Shown piece after piece: positions 1-4,814 of a stretch of DNA of 7,147 bases. Each line of letters starts with the position of its first letter. The first letter of the stretch is position 1. Location: NCBI GenBank assembly GCA_937858455.1, contig CALLYN010000013.1:1-7147 (forward strand). The letters are read 5' to 3'. This DNA is from an uncultured Kouleothrix sp. (GTDB lineage: Bacteria; Chloroflexota; Chloroflexia; Chloroflexales; Roseiflexaceae). Under the pieces are notes generated by a model, which saw only the letters and a list, made by a program, of their open reading frames with translations, was not told the DNA's origin and ran no database searches. The position numbers were made by a program, and so were the translations under genes.

Positions 1-136
1 CGAGCACGGCCAGCACCTCGGCCAGGGCGCGCTCAAGCGCTTGGCGCAGCCGATCGGCAGGCGCGCGGCCGACTGCCTCGATCGCGGCCGCGGCAGACAG
101 CAGCCGGCGATAGGCTGGCTCGCGGATCTCGCTCAT
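1..136 (-). CDS. Unidentified protein, N-terminal fragment (runs off the left edge)
   Basis: Only the first 45 codons are in the window, read leftward from the ATG at 136-134 and beginning MSEIREPAYRRLL. The start overlaps the stop of the upstream response regulator as ATGA (136-133), so the two are very likely translationally coupled in one operon. The visible part is rich in alanine, arginine and leucine and predicts as helices, with no membrane segment. The stretch LRQALERALAEVLAVL resembles the leading helix of GAF domains in bacterial sensor kinases, and a kinase or GAF protein would fit a gene following a receiver. That is inference; too little is visible to assign a family. I am confident that it is a real gene but not of its function. 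Confidence 0.6.
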   Translation of the reverse strand, partial: MSEIREPAYRRLLSAAAAIEAVGRAPADRLRQALERALAEVLAVL

Positions 137-513
137 GGATCTGGCGTGCTCGCCAGCAGCGCGCCGATCTCGCTGCCGAGCGTAAATGTATCGAACGGCT
201 TGACGATATAGCCCAGCGCGCCGAGGTGCATGCCAGCCTGCATCTCGAACTGCTGCGAGCGCGCGGTGAGAAAGATCACCGGAACGTGGCGCGTGCGCGG
301 GTCGGCCTTGAGCTGCTGGCACACCCCCAGCCCATCGAGCCGCGGCATCATCACGTCGAGCAAGATCACGTCGAAGGGCTCGCGCCGCGCGGCCTCGAGC
401 GCGGCAAGCCCATCGCCAACGACCGCCACCTGATGGCCATCGTCCTCCAGGGCGATGCGCGTGACGAACTGGATATCGGGCTCATCTTCGGCAAGCAAAA
501 TCTTCATACGCAT
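133..513 (-). CDS. Single-domain response regulator (CheY-like receiver)
   Basis: The protein is a stand-alone phosphoacceptor receiver domain with no output domain. It would take a phosphoryl group from a histidine kinase and signal by protein contact. Counting from MKILLAEDEPD, the acidic pair is E7/D8/E9, the phosphorylated aspartate is D51 in ILLDVMMP, the switch threonine is T81 and the conserved lysine is K103 in IVKPF. At about 124 residues it has the usual length. The open frame extends to an ATG at 576, but those extra residues (MVGLARRRRHPP) do not fit the fold. I chose ATG 513 (MRMKIL); ATG 507 is equally possible, and no strong ribosome site separates them. It lies about 80 bases after the membrane GAF/HTH gene and overlaps the next gene by ATGA, so it probably belongs to one signalling operon. 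Its partner kinase is not visible and may be the truncated downstream gene. Confidence 0.93.
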   Translation of the reverse strand: MRMKILLAEDEPDIQFVTRIALEDDGHQVAVVGDGLAALEAARREPFDVILLDVMMPRLDGLGVCQQLKADPRTRHVPVIFLTARSQQFEMQAGMHLGALGYIVKPFDTFTLGSEIGALLASTPDP

Positions 514-531
514 TGCAGGCTGCCAAACACA

Positions 532-562
532 GCCACCGATTGGCGGGTGGCGTCGCCGGCGA
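532..562. other. Two short inverted repeats between the GAF/HTH gene and the response regulator
   Basis: The 80-base gap contains a 6-bp stem with an 8-base loop (GCCACC 532-537 paired with GGTGGC 546-551) and, beside it, the palindrome TCGCCGGCGA (553-562). Neither is followed by a T-run in the leftward direction. They could form a small mRNA hairpin that tunes readthrough or stability between the two genes. No promoter for the response regulator is evident here. Confidence 0.3.
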
Positions 563-593
563 GCCAAGCCAACCATCGAACGAATCGGCGACG

Positions 594-2513
594 CTACTGC
601 GACTCGGACTCTTCCATCAGCGCCAGCTGGCGAACCACCTCTTCGACGGCAATGCGCTGCTTGCGGTAGAAATCGGATTCGCTCATGGCCAGGCGCTCAG
701 CGATATCGCGCGTGCGCTTGCCCTGCAGGAAGCGCAGCTCGAGGATATTGTACAGCAGCCACTCCTGCGCCGAAGGGTCGAGCTGGTCGTCGGGCCGCAG
801 GTTCTCGATCGCCTGGCGCAGCACCGCCTGCAGCGCGCGGGTGGGGCTGCCGCCCTGATCGCCGATCAGCCGGCGCACCGTGCGCAAACCCAGCAGCGGG
901 CTATCGGAAAGCTTCGGCCCGCCCCAGTAGTGCGTCAGCGCGTCTTTCACCAGCTGCGGGAACTCGGGCAGCAGCGCCACCTCGGCCTCAAGCGTATCGA
1001 GCGAGGCCGGCGTGGCCTGCTCGAGCCGGGTATTCAGCACCTGCAGCAGCTGCATCTCGGGGCCCATGCCGCGCAGGGTATCGAACAGCCGCTGCTGCAT
1101 CTGCACCGTCGCCAACGCCAGCTCCATCTGGTGCGCCAGCACGCCGATCAGCCGGCGCGCCTCGGGCGTCAGGCCGCCCTGCGGGTAGGCCACGCCGAGC
1201 GCGCCCAGGAAATCGCCCTCGGGGCTGCGCAGCGGCAGCATGCAGAAGCCATCGTAGCGCAGAAACATGTCGAGCGGCGGGATTGCGCCAGGCTCGCCGG
1301 GCGCCGCCGCCTGCAGCCGGGGCATCATCTCATTCAGCGGGTGCTCGGCCACAAACCGCTTCACCAGGCGGCGCGCGCCCACCAGCGTTTTGACCATATA
1401 GCTATTGGCGTCGTCGGGCGCGGCCACGAACCCGGTATCGACGCGCAGCGCGCCGCAGATCACCACCAGCGTATTCTCGAGCAGGCTGCGCAGATCGGCG
1501 TAGGTGAAGGTGTTGCGTGGCAGCGTGCGCAGGTAGTCGATCTCGGCGCGATCCTGCCGGTATACCAGCGCGTCGAGGTACGGCTTGATCTTGCTGACAA
1601 ATATCGGCATCAGCACAGTCATAATCATCACGCCAAAAGTGAGCAGCGTTTCGAGCGGCAGCCCAACCGTTTTCGCCAGCACCGGCGTGCTGCGCAGAAA
1701 CAGAATGATCGTCACGCCGACGAACGGGCCATACAGGCCCCAGCGGATGAAGTCTTGCTTGATCAGCCGATCGGGCAGCAGCAGGCCCTGGAAGGCGATG
1801 CTGTAGACCATGATCGTGATCATCATGGCCACGCCAGCCGCGCCCATGGCCGAGAGCAGCAGCACGACGTTGTTCGACAGGAAATCGTAGGTTCCGGCGA
1901 TCACCAGGTAGGGAAACACCGCCAGCCCCGGCGCCAGAAACGTCGCGCCCAGGTACGTCAGGCGCCGCCGCAGCGTTGGCGTAAGCGCCAGCCGGCGCAC
2001 CTGCCACACCGCCCACAGGCCACCGCCAATCGTGATCGCGAAGTAGATCGCGAACAGCCCGAACAGCGGCCCGGCCCCGAACTGCGCCAGCGGCCCGCGC
2101 GCGATCCCGCCGCGCAGCAGCAGGTCGCCGCTGAGCGCCAGCGCAAAGAACCCCAGGCTCAGGCCGTAGCTCAGCGCCACCAGCCAGCGCCTGCGGCGGC
2201 TGAGCAGGCCGCTATAGCTCAACAGCGCGTCGGAGAGATGCACATAGCCGGCGGGCACCAGCGTAATGCCAAGCCACTGCGCGCGCAGTAAAAACTGGAT
2301 CGTTGCGTCGTGCTCGGCCTGGCCAAGCAGCACATCGCCGCCGGACACAATCACTACGCCGGTCAGCAGCACGCAGAGCGCGCGCGCGATCGCGGTGTGC
2401 CAGTTCTGGAGTGCAATATAGGCCAGGAGCGAAAACGCGACGATCAGCACCGACGCCGAGAGTAGATCGTTAAGTCGCAGCAAAATGCTCGTAAGCAGAG
2501 ATATTCGCTCCAT
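594..2513 (-). CDS. Polytopic membrane protein with GAF-like domain and C-terminal helix-turn-helix
   Basis: The protein has 639 residues from MERISLL. Residues about 16-306 carry eight to nine hydrophobic segments (near 16-37, 43-63, 80-100, 108-127, 147-170, 186-207, 214-238, 260-275 and 287-306), like the multi-pass sensor modules of some histidine kinases. Residues about 338-470 look like a GAF domain, with the typical ending 'LPLRSPEGDFLGALGVAYP' and a helix LIGVLAHQMELAL. Residues 580-632 (EWLLYNILELRFLQGK, then RDIAERLAMSESDFYR) resemble a sigma-region-4-like helix-turn-helix. There is no phosphoacceptor histidine motif and no HATPase N, G1 or G2 boxes. I infer a membrane sensor that acts through its own DNA-binding end or through a partner protein. 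The in-frame ATG at 2555 abuts the -10 box, so transcripts would miss it; ATG 2513 is the likely start, though without an obvious Shine-Dalgarno. A receiver gene follows. Confidence 0.8.
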   Translation of the reverse strand: MERISLLTSILLRLNDLLSASVLIVAFSLLAYIALQNWHTAIARALCVLLTGVVIVSGGDVLLGQAEHDATIQFLLRAQWLGITLVPAGYVHLSDALLSYSGLLSRRRRWLVALSYGLSLGFFALALSGDLLLRGGIARGPLAQFGAGPLFGLFAIYFAITIGGGLWAVWQVRRLALTPTLRRRLTYLGATFLAPGLAVFPYLVIAGTYDFLSNNVVLLLSAMGAAGVAMMITIMVYSIAFQGLLLPDRLIKQDFIRWGLYGPFVGVTIILFLRSTPVLAKTVGLPLETLLTFGVMIMTVLMPIFVSKIKPYLDALVYRQDRAEIDYLRTLPRNTFTYADLRSLLENTLVVICGALRVDTGFVAAPDDANSYMVKTLVGARRLVKRFVAEHPLNEMMPRLQAAAPGEPGAIPPLDMFLRYDGFCMLPLRSPEGDFLGALGVAYPQGGLTPEARRLIGVLAHQMELALATVQMQQRLFDTLRGMGPEMQLLQVLNTRLEQATPASLDTLEAEVALLPEFPQLVKDALTHYWGGPKLSDSPLLGLRTVRRLIGDQGGSPTRALQAVLRQAIENLRPDDQLDPSAQEWLLYNILELRFLQGKRTRDIAERLAMSESDFYRKQRIAVEEVVRQLALMEESESQ

Positions 2514-2556
2514 ATGGGTTGCTATTGTCGTAGAGGATGCACGCCGAGCTGGCATT

Positions 2557-2584
2557 ATTATACCACGCGCTACTTTATCGCTAA
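2557..2584 (-). promoter_or_regulatory. Promoter of the membrane GAF/HTH gene
   Basis: A perfect TATAAT lies at 2562-2557 on the minus strand, with a weak -35 (TTAGCG, 2584-2579) at 16-bp spacing. Transcription would start near 2550, giving a leader of about 37 bases to ATG 2513. The upstream in-frame ATG (2555-2553) lies one base from the -10 box and so cannot be the translation start from this promoter. Confidence 0.65.
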
Positions 2585-2607
2585 GCGGCGCCGGTTTTTA
2601 CCATCGG

Positions 2608-2649
2608 CGGCAGTGCGCGCAGGCAGATAGCCGTGCTGCGCGCATGCCG
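2608..2649 (-). terminator. Strong stem-loop after the DUF1992 gene (possible terminator, no T-run)
   Basis: A 14-bp stem with one bulged base pairs CGGCA plus TGCGCGCAG (2608-2612, 2614-2622) with CTGCGCGCATGCCG (2636-2649), around a 13-base loop. It starts two bases after the stop codon of the DUF1992 gene, in the right place for a transcription end or an mRNA 3' stabiliser. No U-tract follows in the leftward direction, so it is not a canonical intrinsic terminator. Confidence 0.45.
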
Positions 2650-2651
2650 GC

Positions 2652-3125
2652 CTAGCCAAGCTTGGCCAGCTCCTCGGGCATGCGCAGGCCCTCGATATGT
2701 GCTACGCCGGGCGGCGCAGTGAGGTTGAAGTTGGTGATCAGGCGCTGCAAGTCGGTGAGCTTGCGCTTGTAGGCCACCTGCAAGCCCGCGCGCGCCGCTG
2801 GCGTCTGGTGCGGCCAGCGCCGGCGCGCGTCGTCGAGCCAGGCGGCCACCCGGGCGCGCTCTTCGTCGATCGCGCGGCGCGCCTCCATCCATGGCGGGGC
2901 GAACCCCGCAGTTTTAAGCATGCGGTAGCCCAGCCGATCCTCTGCCGGCACCAGCTCGTCGGCATCGAGCTGCAGCGGCTGGCCCTGGCCGGGCAGGTTG
3001 TCGAACAATCCCTCGGCCTGCGCTTTGCCGATGATCTGGTCGAGCAGGGTGTGATGATTCGGGCGGCGCAGCACCGGCGGCGCCTCGGGCCGCGCGGGCT
3101 CGTCGCGCTTTGTGTCGTCACTCAT
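2652..3125 (-). CDS. DUF1992 domain-containing protein
   Basis: The protein has 157 residues and no signal peptide or membrane segment, so it should be cytosolic. Residues about 24-95 match the DUF1992 pattern: LLDQIIGKAQAEGLFDNLPG, then GQGQPLQLD, then RLGYRMLKTAGFAPPWME. The same domain occurs in the DnaJ-related protein DNAJC28; its biochemical role is not established. The C-terminal part (about 95-135) is helical and charged, with KRKLTDLQRLI, followed by a short tail. The first 20 residues are proline- and charge-rich and look disordered. Ribosome site AAGGAG (3138-3133) lies seven bases before ATG 3125, which fixes the start, and the gene has its own extended -10 promoter. It sits between a regulator gene and a sensor gene, with no functional link visible. 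The family call is firm; the function is unknown. Confidence 0.9.
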   Translation of the reverse strand: MSDDTKRDEPARPEAPPVLRRPNHHTLLDQIIGKAQAEGLFDNLPGQGQPLQLDADELVPAEDRLGYRMLKTAGFAPPWMEARRAIDEERARVAAWLDDARRRWPHQTPAARAGLQVAYKRKLTDLQRLITNFNLTAPPGVAHIEGLRMPEELAKLG

Positions 3126-3163
3126 CGCGGCGCTCCTTCGGTAGCAGTCGTCATTGATTGTTC

Positions 3164-3172
3164 ATTATATCA
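3164..3172 (-). promoter_or_regulatory. Extended -10 promoter of the DUF1992 gene
   Basis: TGATATAAT (3172-3164, minus strand) is a TGn extended -10 with a perfect TATAAT. No good -35 is seen at 16-18 bp, which is tolerated by extended -10 promoters. The predicted transcription start is near 3157, giving a leader of about 32 bases that contains the AAGGAG ribosome site. Confidence 0.6.
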
Positions 3173-3242
3173 CAAGTGTGGTATGCCAGACTACTTGAAG
3201 CGGATGGTAGGCGCGCCGGCGCCACGCCAAGCGGCGAGCAGG

Positions 3243-3605
3243 CTAGCCCTCGGCGGGCTTATCCTGCTGCTCGCGCAGAAACAGCAGGAACGTGCGAGCC
3301 TGCTTTTTGTACTCGGGCGAGAGCGCATCGTAGAGCGAAAGAAACGCATCGCGCTCGCGGCTCGAGGCCGAAAAGGTGTAGCCATCCTGCTTGGCGGCCT
3401 CGCAGATCAGGTCGAACGCGGTGGTGCGGAACACCGTGCCAAGCGCCTCGAGCTCGCTGACACGCGCGCTGGTGGCGGCCGACTCAATGCTGCCGATATA
3501 CGAGCCGCTCACGCCGATCCGCGCGCCCACATCGGCCTGCGTCAGCCGATCGCGCTGGCGCTTGCGCTTGAGCACCTCGGCAATGCGTTCATTCAAGCTG
3601 GCCAT
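3243..3605 (-). CDS. XRE/Cro-type helix-turn-helix transcriptional regulator
   Basis: The protein has 120 residues from MASLNERIAEV. The helix-turn-helix is at about 21-42: LTQADVGARIGVSGSYIGSIE is the standard XRE pattern of helix 2, turn, recognition helix and a following Ile-Glu. The basic stretch KRKRQRDR precedes it. Residues 45-70 complete the domain fold (VSELEALGTVF, TAFDLICEA). Residues 80-114 form a second helical region (ERDAFLSLYDALSPEYKKQARTFL), probably for dimer formation. Ribosome site GGGAGGA (3616-3610) sits four bases before ATG 3605; the frame is open further upstream to an ATG at 3740, but that part has no such support. It is transcribed divergently from the second response regulator and has a palindrome over its own predicted transcription start, which suggests autoregulation. 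Its targets are unknown; neighbouring promoters are candidates. Confidence 0.9.
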   Translation of the reverse strand: MASLNERIAEVLKRKRQRDRLTQADVGARIGVSGSYIGSIESAATSARVSELEALGTVFRTTAFDLICEAAKQDGYTFSASSRERDAFLSLYDALSPEYKKQARTFLLFLREQQDKPAEG

Positions 3606-3623
3606 GTTGTCCTCCCAAATGCT

Positions 3624-3651
3624 GGTATTTGCACTGCGCACAAAGCATACC
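3624..3651. promoter_or_regulatory. Candidate operator: 28-bp interrupted palindrome at the XRE promoter
   Basis: The site reads GGTAT-N6-TGC|GCA-N6-ATACC, exactly symmetric in its outer five and inner three bases per half. It overlaps the -10 box (3649-3644) and the predicted start (about 3637) of the XRE gene, so a bound dimer would block its transcription. An XRE-family protein is encoded 20 bases downstream, making it the natural candidate ligand. The symmetry is seen in the sequence; binding is inferred. Confidence 0.45.
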
Positions 3652-3672
3652 ATGCAGCCTCTGGCGCGTCCA
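3644..3672 (-). promoter_or_regulatory. Promoter of the XRE regulator gene
   Basis: On the minus strand, TGGACG (3672-3667) and TATGCT (3649-3644) are 17 bp apart, and a TG precedes the -10 with one base between (TGGTATGCT), making it an extended -10. The predicted start is near 3637, about 32 bases before ATG 3605. The -10 box lies inside the 28-bp palindrome. Confidence 0.5.
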
Positions 3673-3761
3673 ATCTTGCCCTGCCCTCCTCTTCCGGCTG
3701 CGGGAGCGGGCCAGGTGGCGTGGTCAAAGGGCCTGCACAAGCCCCGGCAGCAGCCGCCCGG

Positions 3762-3790
3762 TTGCCCGTGATCGCGCTGTATGCTAAAAT
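3762..3790 (+). promoter_or_regulatory. Promoter of the second response regulator gene
   Basis: TTGCCC (3762-3767) and TAAAAT (3785-3790) are separated by 17 bp, and TGC immediately before the -10 gives an extended -10 element. The predicted start is near 3797, leaving about 38 bases of leader with a GAGGAG ribosome site at 3822-3827. Confidence 0.6.
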
Positions 3791-3834
3791 GAACGAAATG
3801 ACATGGTGCGCGACGCCTGCTGAGGAGCGAGTGT

Positions 3835-4218
3835 ATGCCCGATCAACCCGCCCGTAATCCGGCGATCATCCTGGTGGAAGATGAGCCAGATATTCTGATC
3901 ATCCTGCATCGGCTGATGCGCGATCTCACCGGCGGCTACGATATTGTCACGGTCAACGGCGGCGCCCAGGCGCTGGCCCAGATCGCGCTGCGCCGCGTAC
4001 CACTCGTGATCACCGACTACAACATGCCCGGCATGAATGGGCTGCAGCTCACCGACGCGATCAAGGAAACCTCGCCCGAGACGCGCGTGGTGCTGATCAC
4101 GGCCTACGCCACGCCCGAGCTCGAAAAACGCGCGCGCGAGCACCGCGTCGATCACTACCTGCCCAAGCCATTCCCGCTCGACCGGCTCGAGCAGATCGTG
4201 CGCGACGTGCTGCGCTGA
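3835..4218 (+). CDS. Single-domain response regulator (CheY-like receiver)
   Basis: The protein is a 127-residue receiver domain without an output domain. It shows the acidic cluster E15/D16/E17 in LVEDEPD, the phosphorylated aspartate D61 in VITDYNMPGMNG, the switch threonine T89 in LITAYA and the lysine K111 in YLPKPF. The DYNMP form of the phosphorylation loop is common in receivers that serve multi-step phosphorelays and hybrid kinases. GAGGAG (3822-3827) lies seven bases before ATG 3835, and the gene has its own promoter and a strong terminator (4271-4312), so it is a single-gene unit. No kinase is adjacent, making it an orphan receiver here. It differs clearly from the receiver at 133-513, so the two are not a recent duplication. 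It is divergent from the XRE gene, whose product might control it. Confidence 0.94.
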   Translation: MPDQPARNPAIILVEDEPDILIILHRLMRDLTGGYDIVTVNGGAQALAQIALRRVPLVITDYNMPGMNGLQLTDAIKETSPETRVVLITAYATPELEKRAREHRVDHYLPKPFPLDRLEQIVRDVLR

Positions 4219-4270
4219 GCAGCGGGCTTTCAGCGGCGTTTCAGTTTCACGCCATTGTTTCAAGCTTTCT

Positions 4271-4312
4271 AGCGCGGTAGCATGCCACTCGGCTATGCAG
4301 CCGCGCTTTTTT
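4271..4312 (+). terminator. Intrinsic terminator of the second response regulator
   Basis: AGCGCGG (4271-4277) pairs with CCGCGCT (4301-4307). Inside, after a small internal loop, GCAT pairs with ATGC and GCC with GGC around the tetraloop ACTC. The hairpin runs directly into six T residues (4307-4312). It lies about 50 bases after the stop at 4218 and acts rightward only, since no T-run exists on the other side. Confidence 0.85.
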
Positions 4313-4321
4313 GTGCCTGCA

Positions 4322-4415
4322 ACCGCAGGGCTTATGCGGTGGGGGTCTCGGGCCGGCTTCGCCGCACCAGAATAATGTCTCGGAAGGTCTGCGACCCTCC
4401 AGACACCCGCGCGGG
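4322..4415 (+). promoter_or_regulatory. Hairpin-rich leader region upstream of the small membrane protein
   Basis: Between the terminator and the small gene there are several inverted repeats: ACCGCA/TGCGGT (4322-4327 with 4335-4340), GGAAGGTC/GACCCTCC (4382-4389 with 4393-4400, one mismatch, 3-base loop) and the palindrome CCCGCGCGGG (4406-4415). A possible -10 box AATAAT (4371-4376) with a poor -35 would start transcription near 4383, so the second hairpin would cap the 5' end of the mRNA. No riboswitch family is recognised. The pairings are seen; the promoter and any role are inferred. Confidence 0.35.
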
Positions 4416-4451
4416 GGCCGACCGCCAAAGCCTATCATCAGGAGCTGCTCA

Positions 4452-4595
4452 ATGCTGCAATCGTACCCGGGGCTGTTGCTTGTCGCGATGATTATCCTCA
4501 CGCTGATCCTGCTGCCCTACCTCAACGACGACCGGCCGCGCGAGCGCACCGGCCGCACCGAAGAGCTGCATATCAAGCGCAAGCACGATTCGTAG
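4452..4595 (+). CDS. Small single-pass membrane protein, function unknown
   Basis: The protein has 47 residues, MLQSYPGLLLVAMIILTLIL at the start. One strong hydrophobic segment spans about residues 6-25, followed by a hydrophilic, mostly basic tail (NDDRPRERTGRTEEL, ending HIKRKHDS), so the C-terminus should face the cytoplasm. AGGAG (4440-4444) lies seven bases before ATG 4452, which decides the start; the frame is open further upstream to 4311, but that passes through the leader and terminator sequence. It is flanked by a terminator upstream and a strong hairpin with a T-run downstream, so it looks like a monocistronic unit. I do not recognise a family. The good ribosome site and the classic membrane-anchor-plus-basic-tail layout argue that it is translated. 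Confidence 0.7.
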   Translation: MLQSYPGLLLVAMIILTLILLPYLNDDRPRERTGRTEELHIKRKHDS

Positions 4596-4612
4596 AGGCT
4601 GCGAGATGTGTT

Positions 4613-4658
4613 GCAGTGTGGCGGTTTCGGCAAAGCCGAAACCGCCACGCTGCCTTTT
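4613..4658 (+). terminator. 19-bp hairpin with TTTT tail after the small membrane protein gene
   Basis: The arms 4613-4631 and 4635-4653 pair over 19 bp with a single G-T wobble and an AAA loop; the core is GGCGGTTTCGGC paired with GCCGAAACCGCC. It is followed by C and TTTT (4655-4658). It starts 17 bases after the stop at 4595, so it probably terminates the small gene. The unusually long, near-perfect stem also resembles dispersed extragenic palindromes, so it may be a repeat element used as a terminator. Confidence 0.65.
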
Positions 4659-4659
4659 G

Positions 4660-4725
4660 CGCTCGCTCCGCTGGCGGGCGAGCGGGCCGAAGGGCACTGC
4701 GCGAGCCCTGGGCGAAGGCGCCCGG
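4660..4725. repeat. Cluster of inverted repeats between terminator and amidase promoter
   Basis: Three further stems follow. CGCTCGC plus CCG (4660-4666, 4668-4670) pairs with CGGGCGAGCG (4675-4684) around CTGG with one bulged T. AGGGC (4691-4695) pairs with GCCCT (4705-4709). GGGCG (4710-4714) pairs with CGCCC (4719-4723), extendable to 4708-4725 and so competing with the previous stem. No gene is supported here. The stacking with the 4613-4653 hairpin suggests a palindromic intergenic repeat unit; only comparison with the rest of the genome could confirm that. Confidence 0.4.
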
Positions 4726-4728
4726 TTC

Positions 4729-4757
4729 TTGACTCCGCAGGATCGGCGTGCTACGAT
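4729..4757 (+). promoter_or_regulatory. Promoter of the amidase gene
   Basis: TTGACT (4729-4734, five of six consensus bases) and TACGAT (4752-4757) are 17 bp apart, with TGC directly before the -10 as an extended element. The predicted start is near 4764, about 50 bases before GTG 4815. It probably also drives the CBS-like gene at 6731. Confidence 0.7.
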
Positions 4758-4802
4758 CGGGCGTACCCTCCAGCGCAGCGCTCTGGCGGCTGCGCGCCAC
4801 CC

Positions 4803-4808
4803 GAGGAG
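4803..4808 (+). promoter_or_regulatory. Ribosome binding site that fixes the amidase GTG start
   Basis: GAGGAG lies six bases before GTG 4815, which is in frame with the amidase. No ATG with a comparable site occurs nearby. The next in-frame ATG (4851) is at residue 13 and has no ribosome site, and the upstream ATG at 4608 lies before the promoter. Confidence 0.8.
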
Positions 4809-4814
4809 CTGCCT

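Noticed and set aside
455..1393. Plus-strand frame of 312 codons rich in Ala, Arg, Pro and Gly
   Set aside because: It has low-complexity composition, overlaps the real minus-strand genes, and no ribosome site or recognisable motif was seen.
513..2291. Long plus-strand open frame (592 codons) opposite the membrane sensor gene
   Set aside because: It is rich in Gln, His, Arg and Ala with no domain pattern, a common result of reading a GC-rich gene on the opposite strand. The minus-strand frame has clear membrane, GAF and HTH features and a promoter.
3606..3740. N-terminal extension of the XRE regulator to ATG 3740
   Set aside because: The extra 45 residues do not belong to the fold and lie over the promoter and operator; GGGAGGA before ATG 3605 marks the start.
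4608..4814. Upstream extension of the amidase from ATG 4608
   Set aside because: It would run through the 19-bp hairpin, the palindrome cluster and the promoter at 4729-4757. The GAGGAG plus GTG at 4815 explains the start better.
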